64,000 nucleotides of DNA from Streptomyces flaveolus (GTDB lineage Bacteria > Actinomycetota > Actinomycetes > Streptomycetales > Streptomycetaceae). The position numbers were made by a program, and so were the translations under genes. Positions 52,485 through 60,715 of the stretch are shown here, piece by piece. The DNA is taken from NCBI RefSeq assembly GCF_000716535.1, contig NZ_JNWV01000011.1, positions 186,001 to 250,000 on the forward strand, in the 5' to 3' direction. Positions within the stretch are counted from its first letter, which is position 1; each line of letters starts with the position of its first letter. Under the pieces are notes generated by a model, which was not told the origin of the DNA, did no database searches, and saw only the letters and a list, made by a program, of their open reading frames with translations.

Positions 52485-54836
52485 TTGATACCCACCCCGC
52501 CCAGCAGACGTGGCTTCCTCGCGCTCGCCGCGGCCACCGGAGCCCTCGCCGCACTGCCCGCCTTCACCGCCACGGCCGCCCCGCAGCGGCCCACCGCGGT
52601 GCCCTCCGCCGACACCCGCCACCAGCTCTGGTGGCGGGCCCCCGCCGACGAGCACTCGCTCATCGAGCAGGGCCTGCCCGTCGGCAACGGCCGCCTCGGC
52701 GCCCTCGCCACCAACGACCCCGGCCGGGAACTCCTCCTCGTCACCGACGCCACGATGTGGACCGGCGGCCTCAACGACACCCTGGACGCCGACGGACAGT
52801 TCCCCTACGGCCGCGACGACTTCGGGTCCCTCACCCTCCTCGCCCGGCTCGCCGTCGACATCCCCGACCACGACCTGTCCGCCGTCACCGGCTACCGCCG
52901 CACCCTCGACCTCGCCCAGGGCGTGATCACCACCTCCTACGTCCGCTCCGGCGTCACCTACCGGCGGCGGCTGTTCGCCAGCCACCCCGACGACGTCATC
53001 GTGCTGCACTTCAGCCAGAGCGGCGGCGGCCGGTACACCGGCACGATCACGCTCGACGGCACCCACGGCGAGAACGGCACGGCCGACTCCTTCGCCGGCG
53101 CCTTCCCCGGCGGCCTGCGCTACGGCGCCGCGGTCGCCGCCCACGGCAGCGGCGGCACCGTCCGCACGACCGGCTCGCGCCTGGAGTTCACCGGCTGCCG
53201 CGAACTGACCGTCGTGCTCAGCGGTGGCACGAACTACACCCCCGACGCCGCCGCCCACTACCGCGACCCCGGCCTGGACCCCCGGGCACTGGCCCGCACC
53301 AAGGTCCGTACCGCCGCACAGCACTCCGCCGACACCCTGCTGCGCACGCACGTCGCCGACCACCGCGCCCTCTTCGACCGGTTCGGCCTCTCCCTCGGCA
53401 CCTCCTCCGCCGAGCAGCGCGCCCTGGACACCTGGGAGCGGATCCAGGCCCGCGCCCGCGACGGCGCACCCGACCCCGAACTGGAAGCCGCCTACGTCCA
53501 CTTCGGCCGCTACCTGATGATCGCCGGCTCCCGGGACAGCCTGCCGCTCGGCCTCCAGGGGCCCTGGCTCGACGGCAACGACCCGGACTGGATGGGCGAC
53601 TACCACACCGACATCAACCTCCAGATGAACTACTGGATGGCCGACCGCGCCGGCCTGTCGTCCTGCTTCGACGCGTTCACCGACTACTGCGTGGCCCAGC
53701 TCCCCTCCTGGACCGACCTCACCCGCAGGCTCTTCAACGACCCCCGCAACCGCTACCGCAACTCCAGCGGCAAGAACGCCGGCTGGACCCTCGCCATCTC
53801 CACCAACCCCTTCGGCGGCGGAGGCTGGTGGTGGCACCCGGCCGGGAACGCCTGGGTGTGCAACTCCCTGTTCGAGCACTACGAGTACACCAACTCCCGC
53901 GCCCACCTGGAGAAGATCTACCCACTGCTCAAGGGCGCCTGCGAGTTCTGGGAGGCCCGGCTGCTCACCACCACGCTGCCCGACAGCGGCCGCGAGGTCC
54001 TGATCGCCGACAGCGACTGGTCGCCCGAGCAGGGCCCGCTCGACGCCAAGGGCATCACCTACGCCCAGGAGCTGGTCTGGGCCCTCTTCGGCAACTACCG
54101 CACCGCGGCACGTGAACTGGGCCGGGACGCCGGGTACGCGCGCACCATCGGCGCCCTGCGCGACAAGCTGTACCTGCCCGTGGTGAGCCCGAAGACCGGC
54201 CTGCTCGAGGAGTGGATGTCCCCGGACGACCTCGGCGAGACCACCCACCGGCACCTCTCCCCGCTCGTCGGCCTGTTCCCCGGCGACCGCATCCGGCCCG
54301 ACGGCTCCACCCCCGCCGACATCGTCACCGGCGCCACCGCCCTGCTCACCGCGCGCGGCATGAACAGCTTCGGCTGGGCCAACGCCTGGCGCGCCCTGTG
54401 CTGGGCCCGGCTGAAGAACGCCGACAAGGCCTACCAGCTCGTCGTCACCAACCTGCGCCCCTCCACCGACGGCGGCAACGGCACCGCGTCCAACCTCTTC
54501 GACATCTACGAGGTCGAGCGGGGCCGGGGCATCTTCCAGATCGACGCCAACTTCGGCACCCCGGCCGCCGTCGCCGAGATGCTGCTCTACTCCCGCCCCG
54601 GGCACCTGGAACTGCTGCCGGCCCTCCCGGACGCCTGGGCCGCGGCCGGTTCGCTCACCGGAGCCGGGGCCCGCGGCGGTTTCGTCGTCGACCTGGAGTG
54701 GCGGGACGGGAAACCCACCGAGGTACGGCTGCACAGCATCGGCGGCACCACGACCTCCGTGGGCCACGCGGGCACGTTCCGCACGGTCCGCGTCCGGCCC
54801 GGCGAGACCGTCACGCTCCGGGACTTCTCCCGGTGA
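52485..54836 (+). CDS. Secreted GH95 alpha-L-fucosidase/galactosidase
   Basis: A 783-residue enzyme. A Tat-type signal peptide (SRRGFLALAAATGALAA) starts from TTG 52485, with CGGAGC eight bases upstream. GH95 signatures match the inverting mechanism: YHTDINLQMNYWMA (the two Asn that hold the water), LEEWMSPDD followed by HRHLSPLVGLFPGD (general acid Glu), and IFQIDANFGTPAAVAEML (Asp). The family removes alpha-1,2-linked L-fucose, and some members L-galactose, from glycans such as xyloglucan or host oligosaccharides. It is followed by an overlapping esterase gene. Confidence 0.93.
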   Translation: MIPTPPSRRGFLALAAATGALAALPAFTATAAPQRPTAVPSADTRHQLWWRAPADEHSLIEQGLPVGNGRLGALATNDPGRELLLVTDATMWTGGLNDTLDADGQFPYGRDDFGSLTLLARLAVDIPDHDLSAVTGYRRTLDLAQGVITTSYVRSGVTYRRRLFASHPDDVIVLHFSQSGGGRYTGTITLDGTHGENGTADSFAGAFPGGLRYGAAVAAHGSGGTVRTTGSRLEFTGCRELTVVLSGGTNYTPDAAAHYRDPGLDPRALARTKVRTAAQHSADTLLRTHVADHRALFDRFGLSLGTSSAEQRALDTWERIQARARDGAPDPELEAAYVHFGRYLMIAGSRDSLPLGLQGPWLDGNDPDWMGDYHTDINLQMNYWMADRAGLSSCFDAFTDYCVAQLPSWTDLTRRLFNDPRNRYRNSSGKNAGWTLAISTNPFGGGGWWWHPAGNAWVCNSLFEHYEYTNSRAHLEKIYPLLKGACEFWEARLLTTTLPDSGREVLIADSDWSPEQGPLDAKGITYAQELVWALFGNYRTAARELGRDAGYARTIGALRDKLYLPVVSPKTGLLEEWMSPDDLGETTHRHLSPLVGLFPGDRIRPDGSTPADIVTGATALLTARGMNSFGWANAWRALCWARLKNADKAYQLVVTNLRPSTDGGNGTASNLFDIYEVERGRGIFQIDANFGTPAAVAEMLLYSRPGHLELLPALPDAWAAAGSLTGAGARGGFVVDLEWRDGKPTEVRLHSIGGTTTSVGHAGTFRTVRVRPGETVTLRDFSR

Positions 54837-56053
54837 GCGCCCGCTTCGGACGCTGCTGGCGCGTCCTCGCCGTCCTGCTCACCGCCGTCGTCTGCCAGTC
54901 CGCGCCCGCCGCCCGGGCCGCCACGCTGCCCGAGTCCGCCACCCGGGCCACCGGCGTGGTCACCTGGGCGGCGAGCGCCGACCGCATGGGCGAGGGCACG
55001 GCCGGCCAGGCCTACCGGCTCGTCGTCCACACCAGCGTCGGCGGCAGCGACCTGCGCGTGCGCTTCACCAACGCCTTCGGCGACCGGCCGCTGACCCTGG
55101 ACGGCGTCTACGCGGGAGTGCGCGCCCAGGGCGCCGCCCTGCGGCCGGGCAGCAACCGGCCGCTCACCTTCGGCGGCGCCCGCACGGTCACCGTCCCGGC
55201 GGGGGCCGTCGCCTGGAGCGACCCGCTGCCCGGCCGGATCGCCGCCGGCACCGACCTGCTCATCAGTCTGCGCACCCCGGACGCGGCCGGCCCGGCCACC
55301 GGCCACTGGATGGCGATGCAGACCTCCTACACCGGACAGGGCGAGCACACCGCCGAGGAGAGCGGAGCGAACTGGACGCAGACCACCGGGTCCTGGTGGT
55401 ACATCGACTCCGTCGCCGTACGGCCCTCCCGGCCGGCCGACGGTGCCGTGGCCGCGCTCGGCGACTCCATCACCGACGGCTGGCAGTCCACCACCGACCT
55501 GAACCGCCGCTGGCCCGACTACCTCGCCCGGCGTCTGCACGCGGCCGGCGGGCCCGTCCAGGGCGTGGCCAACGAGGGCATCTCGGGCAACAAGGTCCTC
55601 GCGGACGGCGCCGGACAGGCCGCGCTGCACCGGCTGGACCGGGACGTGCTGTCCCAGCCCGGGGTGCGCACGGTCTTCCTCTTCGAAGGCGTGAACGACA
55701 TCAAGGCCCACACCGGTGTCACCGCGGACGATCTCATCGCCGGTTACCGGGAGATCGCCCGGCGGGCGCACGCGGCGGGCAAGTGCGTGGTCGCCGCGAC
55801 CGTCGCACCGTTCAAGGGCTGGTCGGAATGGGACCCGGCCGCAGAGGCCGTACGACAGGAGGTGAACCGGTTCGTGCGCGGCAGCGACGACGTCGACGCC
55901 GTCACCGACTTCGACCGCGTGCTGCGCAGCCCGTACGACCCCGAGCGCTTGCTGCCGTTCCTCGACGGCGGCGATCACCTGCACCCCAACGACAAGGGCA
56001 TGCAGGCCATGGCCGACGCCGTCGACCTGGACGGCCTCGACTGCGCCCGCTGA
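54833..56053 (+). CDS. Secreted SGNH/GDSL esterase
   Basis: A 406-residue protein with a signal peptide (residues 1-29). A beta-sandwich N-terminal part (about 30-205) precedes the SGNH hydrolase domain: VAALGDSITDGW (Ser nucleophile), NEGISGNKVL, FEGVNDIK (Asn) and DGGDHLHPNDKGMQ (Asp, His). It probably removes acetyl or similar ester groups from the same glycan that GH27 and GH95 attack. GTG 54833 overlaps the GH95 stop (GTGA), so translation is coupled. Confidence 0.92.
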   Translation: MSARFGRCWRVLAVLLTAVVCQSAPAARAATLPESATRATGVVTWAASADRMGEGTAGQAYRLVVHTSVGGSDLRVRFTNAFGDRPLTLDGVYAGVRAQGAALRPGSNRPLTFGGARTVTVPAGAVAWSDPLPGRIAAGTDLLISLRTPDAAGPATGHWMAMQTSYTGQGEHTAEESGANWTQTTGSWWYIDSVAVRPSRPADGAVAALGDSITDGWQSTTDLNRRWPDYLARRLHAAGGPVQGVANEGISGNKVLADGAGQAALHRLDRDVLSQPGVRTVFLFEGVNDIKAHTGVTADDLIAGYREIARRAHAAGKCVVAATVAPFKGWSEWDPAAEAVRQEVNRFVRGSDDVDAVTDFDRVLRSPYDPERLLPFLDGGDHLHPNDKGMQAMADAVDLDGLDCAR

Positions 56054-56067
56054 GGGCCGCGCCCCGG

Positions 56068-56117
56068 GGAACGCGACGGCCGGGCCGGGGACGACCCCGG
56101 CCCGGCCGTCGCGTTCC
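56068..56117. terminator. Very strong bidirectional terminator
   Basis: Bases 56068-56090 and 56095-56117 form a perfect 23-bp stem with loop ACGA. It lies between the convergent SGNH and UBP genes, touching the stop codon of the latter. Confidence 0.95.
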
Positions 56118-56468
56118 TCAGCGCAGCGTCCGCGCCCAGTCCGCCGGCACCCGGCCCGCCGGACCCGGTACCGGCTGGTCGGCGGGATGGCAGTCCGGGG
56201 GAGCGAGTTCCGGCCCGGAGCCGTAGAGCTGGTCGGTGCTGAAGTCCCAGAACCAGTCCTCGCCCGGCTCGTAGCTTTGGATGATCGGGTGTCCCGTCTC
56301 CCGGTAGTGGGCGCTGGCGTGCTTCGACGGGGAGTCGTCACAGCAGCCTATGTGCCCGCACTGCGCGCACCGGCGGAGGTGGAACCACCAGCCGCCCGCC
56401 TCCTCGCACTCCACGCAGCCCGTGCCGCTGGGCGGGACGCTGGGGTCGATTCCGTCGATGTCGTTCAT
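56118..56468 (-). CDS. UBP-type zinc-finger protein
   Basis: A 116-residue protein consisting mainly of one ZnF-UBP domain: GCVECEEAGGWWFHLRRCAQCG, GCCDDSPSKHASAHYRETGHP, then QSYEPGEDWFWDF. All expected Cys/His ligands are present. In eukaryotes this domain binds the free C-terminal Gly-Gly of ubiquitin; in bacteria its ligand is unknown. The first codons overlap the end of the histidine kinase gene by four bases, so it is the last gene of a three-gene operon. The C-terminus is Pro-rich. Confidence 0.92.
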   Translation of the reverse strand: MNDIDGIDPSVPPSGTGCVECEEAGGWWFHLRRCAQCGHIGCCDDSPSKHASAHYRETGHPIIQSYEPGEDWFWDFSTDQLYGSGPELAPPDCHPADQPVPGPAGRVPADWARTLR

Positions 56469-57916
56469 ACCGGCTCCTCGTCGGGGGTCTCGGCGGTCAG
56501 GGGGAGCAGCACCTGGAAGCGGGTGTCACCGGGCACCGACTCGACCCGCAGGGCGCCGTGATGCTTGTTGACGACGATCCGCCAGGAGATGTCCAGGCCG
56601 AGCCCGGTGCCCTCGCCGACCGGCTTGGTGGTGAAGAACGGGTCGAAGATCCGGTCCTTGATCTCCGGCGGCACACCGGGACCGGTGTCCCGGAACTCGA
56701 CCAGCAGCCGCTCGTTGTGGAGCGCCGTCCGCACGGTCAGCGTCCCCTGGCCGCCCGCGCCGTTCATGGCCGAGACGGCGTTGTCCACCAGGTTGGTCCA
56801 CACCTGGTTCAGCTCGGCCGGGTACGCGGGCACCGGCGGGACCGTACGGTCGTACTCCTTGACGACCTCGATGCCCGGACCGATCTTCCCGGAGAGCATC
56901 AGCAGCGTGCTGTCGAGGAGTTCGTGCACGTCCACCACCCGGTACGGCGCCCGGTCCAGCTGCGAGTACTGCTTCGCCGCGTCGACCAGGTGCGAGATGC
57001 GGGTGGTGGAGTCCTCGATCTCGTTCATCAACAGCTCGGTCTCGATGGTGTAGTTGAGCCAGCCCACCGCGTTGGGCAGGATCTCCTCGTCCACCACCGC
57101 CGCGACGTGCTCCAGCCAGTCCACGTCGAGCCCGGCCTGCACGAAGGTGGGCGCGAGCTGCCAGCCGTGGTCGATGCCGTGGTCCTCCAGCCAGTCGGTG
57201 AGCGTGTCCTCCCGGTCGCTGGCCTCCAGCGGACTGAGCGCCGGCGCCTTCGCCACCCGCTCCGCGGTGCGCTCCTGGATCTCGACCAGGCTCACCAGCA
57301 CATCGCGGGAGAACGGGCCCTCGGCGATCACGCCGAGCTTGCGCCGCATCTTGGCGACCCGCTCCCGCAGGGTCGCGGTCGCCCGGACCGCCGCCGCGGC
57401 GGGGTTGTTCAGCTCGTGCGTGAGGCCCGCCGACAGCGAGCCCAGCGCCAGCAGCCGCTCCCGCTGCCCGATCATCGCCTGGGTGTTCTTCGTCCCGAAG
57501 AACAGGCCCTCCAGCAGGTGCACGGCCATCGGGAACCACTCGCGCATGACGTCCGCGAAGAGGTCCGCCGGCAGCACGAAGAACCGCGTCGGCACCGTGA
57601 CCCGCATGGAGTTGTTGTAGACCTGCCGCACCCGGTCGCCGAGGTACGCCTGCATCGCGCCCGCGTACACCCCGGGCTGCGAGGTCCGGGTGACCTCGAC
57701 GTCGTCACCGCCGACCCGGCGGGACAGCACGACCGTGCCCTCGATCATCACGAAGAAGCAGGTGGCCGGGTCGCCCTCGGTGTACACCGGGCCGGGCTGG
57801 AACAGCTCCACCCGCCCCTGCGCGCACAGCCGGCCCAGTTGCTCGGGGGTCAGCTTCTCGAAGAGGAACAGGGAGCCGATCTCCTGCGGGCTGCACGCCA
57901 CGATCTGCCCGCTCAT
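56465..57916 (-). CDS. Histidine kinase with an N-terminal cyclic-nucleotide-binding domain
   Basis: A 483-residue cytoplasmic kinase with no membrane helix. Residues about 15-130 are a CNB/Crp-type domain (LFLFEKLTPEQLGRLC, GDPATCFFVMIEGTVVL, PGVYAGAMQAYLG). The phosphorylated His is His167 in SLSAGLTHELNNPAAAA. The ATPase domain has NQVWTNLVDNAVSAM, DTGPGVPPE and GEGTGLGLDISWRIV. The typical cNMP-binding Arg is not obvious, so the ligand may differ. It overlaps by four bases both the REC-TrxR gene upstream and the UBP gene downstream. Confidence 0.93.
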   Translation of the reverse strand: MSGQIVACSPQEIGSLFLFEKLTPEQLGRLCAQGRVELFQPGPVYTEGDPATCFFVMIEGTVVLSRRVGGDDVEVTRTSQPGVYAGAMQAYLGDRVRQVYNNSMRVTVPTRFFVLPADLFADVMREWFPMAVHLLEGLFFGTKNTQAMIGQRERLLALGSLSAGLTHELNNPAAAAVRATATLRERVAKMRRKLGVIAEGPFSRDVLVSLVEIQERTAERVAKAPALSPLEASDREDTLTDWLEDHGIDHGWQLAPTFVQAGLDVDWLEHVAAVVDEEILPNAVGWLNYTIETELLMNEIEDSTTRISHLVDAAKQYSQLDRAPYRVVDVHELLDSTLLMLSGKIGPGIEVVKEYDRTVPPVPAYPAELNQVWTNLVDNAVSAMNGAGGQGTLTVRTALHNERLLVEFRDTGPGVPPEIKDRIFDPFFTTKPVGEGTGLGLDISWRIVVNKHHGALRVESVPGDTRFQVLLPLTAETPDEEPV

Positions 57917-59589
57917 GACTGCTCCAGATACCGGTGGACGAGCATCACGGCCATGGCTCCCTCTCCGACGGCGGACGCGACTCGCTTGGCGGACTCGGCG
58001 CGCGCGTCACCCGCCACGAACACCCCGGGGATGCTGGTCTCCAGGTGGTACGGCGGCCGGTCCAGCTCCCAGCCGGACGGCGGCCGCCCGTCGGCGGTCA
58101 GGTCGGGCCCGGCCAGGATGAACCCGCGCCCGTCGCGCAGCACCGTGTCGCCCAGCCAGTCGGTCAGCGGGGCGGCGCCGATGAACACGAACATCCACTG
58201 CGCGTCGACCCGCTCGGTCTCCCCGGACACCGTGTCGCGCAGCGTCAGCTGCTCCAGGTGCTCGGCGCCGTGCGCCTCCTCGACGACCGTGTGGCAGCGC
58301 ACCGAGATGTTCGGTGCCTCGCTGATCTGCTGGATCAGGTAGTGCGACATGGACGCCGACAGGTCCGGGCCGCGCACCAGCAGTGTCACCGACTTCGCGC
58401 CGCGCGACAGGTACATGGCCGCCTGGCCCGCCGAGTTGGCGCCGCCGACGATGTACACGTCCTGGCCCTGGCAGGAGGCGGCCTCGGTCAGCGCCGAGCC
58501 GTAGAACACGCCGCAGCCGGTCAGGTCGGTGCAGCCCGCCGCCTCCAGCTGGCGGTACTGCACCCCGGTCGCGAGGATCACGCTGTGCGCGGCGATCGCC
58601 GAGCCGTCCGCGAACCGTACGACCCGTGCGGCGCCGTTGACCTCCAGGCCCGTCACCTCGCGGGTGGTCAGGATCTCGGCGCCGAACTTGGCCGCCTGCC
58701 GCCGGGCCCGGTCGGTGAGCTGGGCGCCGGAGACCCCGTCGGGGAAGCCCAGGTAGTTCTCGATCCGGGAGCTCTGCCCGGCCTGCCCGCCGGTCGCCGA
58801 GCGCTCCACCAGCACGGTCCGCAGCCCCTCGGAGGCCCCGTACACGGCCGCGCCGAGCCCGGCCGGGCCGCCGCCGATCACGATGAGGTCGTAGAAGTCG
58901 GCCGTCGGCGTCGTCGCCAGGCCCACGTGGGCGGCCAGCTCGGGCGCCTCGGGCTCGACCAGGACCGTGCAGTCCGGGGTGATCACCAGCGGCAGCCGCT
59001 GCCCGTCCTGCCCCGCCGCCGCCAGCAGCCGCTGCCCCTCCGGCTCCTCCACCGAGTACCAGCGGTACGGCACCTGGTTGCGGGCCAGGAACTCCCGCAC
59101 GTCGGAGGAGCGCGCCGACCAGCGGTGCCCGACGACCTTGGTGCTGGGCACCGGCTTGTAGGCGCTGTTGCGCCACGCGTCCAGCAGATCGTCCAGGACC
59201 GGGTAGAGCTTCTCCTCCGGAGGGTCCCAGGGCTTGAGCAGGTAGTGGTCCAGGTCGACCACGTTGATCGCGTCGATCGCCGCGTTGGTGTCCGCGTACG
59301 CGGTCAGCAGCACCCGGCGCGCCCCCGGATACACGTCGAGCGCCTGCTCCAGGAACTCGATGCCGTTCATCTGCGGCATGCGGTAGTCGGCCAGGATCAC
59401 CGCGACGAGGTCGCCGCGCAGCTTCAGCTCGCGCAGCGCGTCCAGCGCGGACTCGCCGGACTCCGCGCGCACGATCCGGTACGACTCGCCGTAGCGCCGT
59501 CTGAGATCGCGGGCGACGGCGCGGGAGACCCCCGGGTCGTCGTCCACGGTCAGGATGACGGTCCGCGCGGTGTCGGCGGCCTGTGTCAT
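57913..59589 (-). CDS. Response regulator receiver fused to a thioredoxin-reductase-like flavoprotein
   Basis: A 558-residue three-part protein. Residues 1-135 are a receiver (VDDDP, phospho-acceptor Asp68 in VILADYRMPQMNG, Lys119 in YLLKP). Residues about 148-225 look like a glutaredoxin-type domain in which the usual Cys pair is replaced (WSARSS). Residues 230-558 are a TrxR-like FAD/NAD(P) unit (IVIGGGPAGLGAAVYGA, ATGGQAGQSSRIENYLGFP, FVAGDAR). The redox-active C-x-x-C of TrxR is absent; the region reads GSALTEAASC. It is the first gene of the operon with the CNB-kinase (ATGA overlap). Confidence 0.93.
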   Translation of the reverse strand: MTQAADTARTVILTVDDDPGVSRAVARDLRRRYGESYRIVRAESGESALDALRELKLRGDLVAVILADYRMPQMNGIEFLEQALDVYPGARRVLLTAYADTNAAIDAINVVDLDHYLLKPWDPPEEKLYPVLDDLLDAWRNSAYKPVPSTKVVGHRWSARSSDVREFLARNQVPYRWYSVEEPEGQRLLAAAGQDGQRLPLVITPDCTVLVEPEAPELAAHVGLATTPTADFYDLIVIGGGPAGLGAAVYGASEGLRTVLVERSATGGQAGQSSRIENYLGFPDGVSGAQLTDRARRQAAKFGAEILTTREVTGLEVNGAARVVRFADGSAIAAHSVILATGVQYRQLEAAGCTDLTGCGVFYGSALTEAASCQGQDVYIVGGANSAGQAAMYLSRGAKSVTLLVRGPDLSASMSHYLIQQISEAPNISVRCHTVVEEAHGAEHLEQLTLRDTVSGETERVDAQWMFVFIGAAPLTDWLGDTVLRDGRGFILAGPDLTADGRPPSGWELDRPPYHLETSIPGVFVAGDARAESAKRVASAVGEGAMAVMLVHRYLEQS

Positions 59590-59847
59590 ACGTCTCCCAC
59601 CCGAGTTGCCGGATCCCCCCGGTCGGTGTCGTGCGGACCACCGCACCGTTCCAGGCCATCGTATGTTCGGTCCACCGGGTTGCGCTTGTCCGACGGAGAC
59701 CGGTACTTGCCTCACAGCGACCACCGAGCGCGCCCGCTGTCCGGGGAACCGGTGCGACGGCCCGTGGGAGAGATCATCATGACGGTGCGCCGGTGCCCGA
59801 CAGCGGGCACCCGGTACCCGAGGACGCGACGACGAGGAGGCCCACGG

Positions 59848-60714
59848 ATGACACGCCCGATCACGGCAGGGGTGGACGGTACGGAGGAGAGCCTGGCCGC
59901 GCTGGACTGGGCGGCGCGGGAGGCCGTACGCCGGGGGCTGCCGCTGCGGGTGGTGCATGCCTGGCGGTACGCCGAGGCGCTGGCCACCGCCGACCGGGAC
60001 ACCCAGCGCGGCTGGGTTTCGGAGGGCGTCGCCGAGGCCGTGCGCACCGTCTCCGAGCGGCACCCCGGGCTGCCGGTGACCACCGACGTGGTGGAGGGCG
60101 CGGCCGCGCACGCGCTGGCCGGCGCGGCGGCCGAGGCCGAGATGCTGGTGCTCGGTTCGCGCGGCCACGGCCCCGTCGTCGGGTTCCTGCTGGGCTCGGT
60201 CGGCCAGCAGGTGATCGCGGAGGCGACCCGGCCCGTGGTCCTGGTGCGGGCCGGGGACCAGCCCACGGCGGAGGCGGCCGGCCGGGAGGTCGTGGTCGGC
60301 CAGCACGGTGGCCCGGAGGACAGCGCGGCGGCGCTGCGGTTCGCGTTCGAGACGGCGGCGGCCCGCGGCGCGGCCGTCCGCGCGGTCCGGGCGTGGACCC
60401 TGCCACCGGTCTTCGCCTACAGCCCCGGTTCGCTCAGGCTGCTGGACGACGCGGGCGGTCTCGAACCGTACGAGAAGCAGGCGCTGGCCGACGCCCTCCA
60501 GCCGTGGCGGGAGCGGTTCCCCGAGGTGCCCGTGGCCGAGCACGTCGAGATGGGCAGCGCCGGCCAGGTGCTGCTGTCGATGACCGGCCGGGCCCAGTTG
60601 ATGGTGGTCGGGCGCCGGGCGCGCCGTACCGCCGTCGGCGCCCGGATCGGCTCGGTCGCGCACGGGGTGCTGCACCACGCCGACTGCCCGGTGGCCGTGG
60701 TCCCGCACGAGTGA
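59848..60714 (+). CDS. Universal stress protein, two USP domains
   Basis: A 288-residue protein with two USP units (about 1-138 and 146-288). The first has the ATP-binding pattern GSRGHGPVVGFLLGSVGQQV; the second is weaker (GRRARRTAVGARIGSVAHGV). Start 59848 has GAGGAGG upstream. An in-frame ATG at 59779 with its own GGGAGAG would add 23 basic residues; between them lies a hairpin (59792-59799 with 59804-59811). It is divergent from the REC-TrxR operon, across 258 bases, and may belong to the same stress response. Confidence 0.9.
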   Translation: MTRPITAGVDGTEESLAALDWAAREAVRRGLPLRVVHAWRYAEALATADRDTQRGWVSEGVAEAVRTVSERHPGLPVTTDVVEGAAAHALAGAAAEAEMLVLGSRGHGPVVGFLLGSVGQQVIAEATRPVVLVRAGDQPTAEAAGREVVVGQHGGPEDSAAALRFAFETAAARGAAVRAVRAWTLPPVFAYSPGSLRLLDDAGGLEPYEKQALADALQPWRERFPEVPVAEHVEMGSAGQVLLSMTGRAQLMVVGRRARRTAVGARIGSVAHGVLHHADCPVAVVPHE

Positions 60715-60715
60715 C

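Noticed and set aside
52299..54767. 822-residue minus-strand frame opposite the GH95 gene
   Set aside because: A shadow of a certain glycosidase gene. Its translation is repetitive Gly/Val/Ala with no domain.
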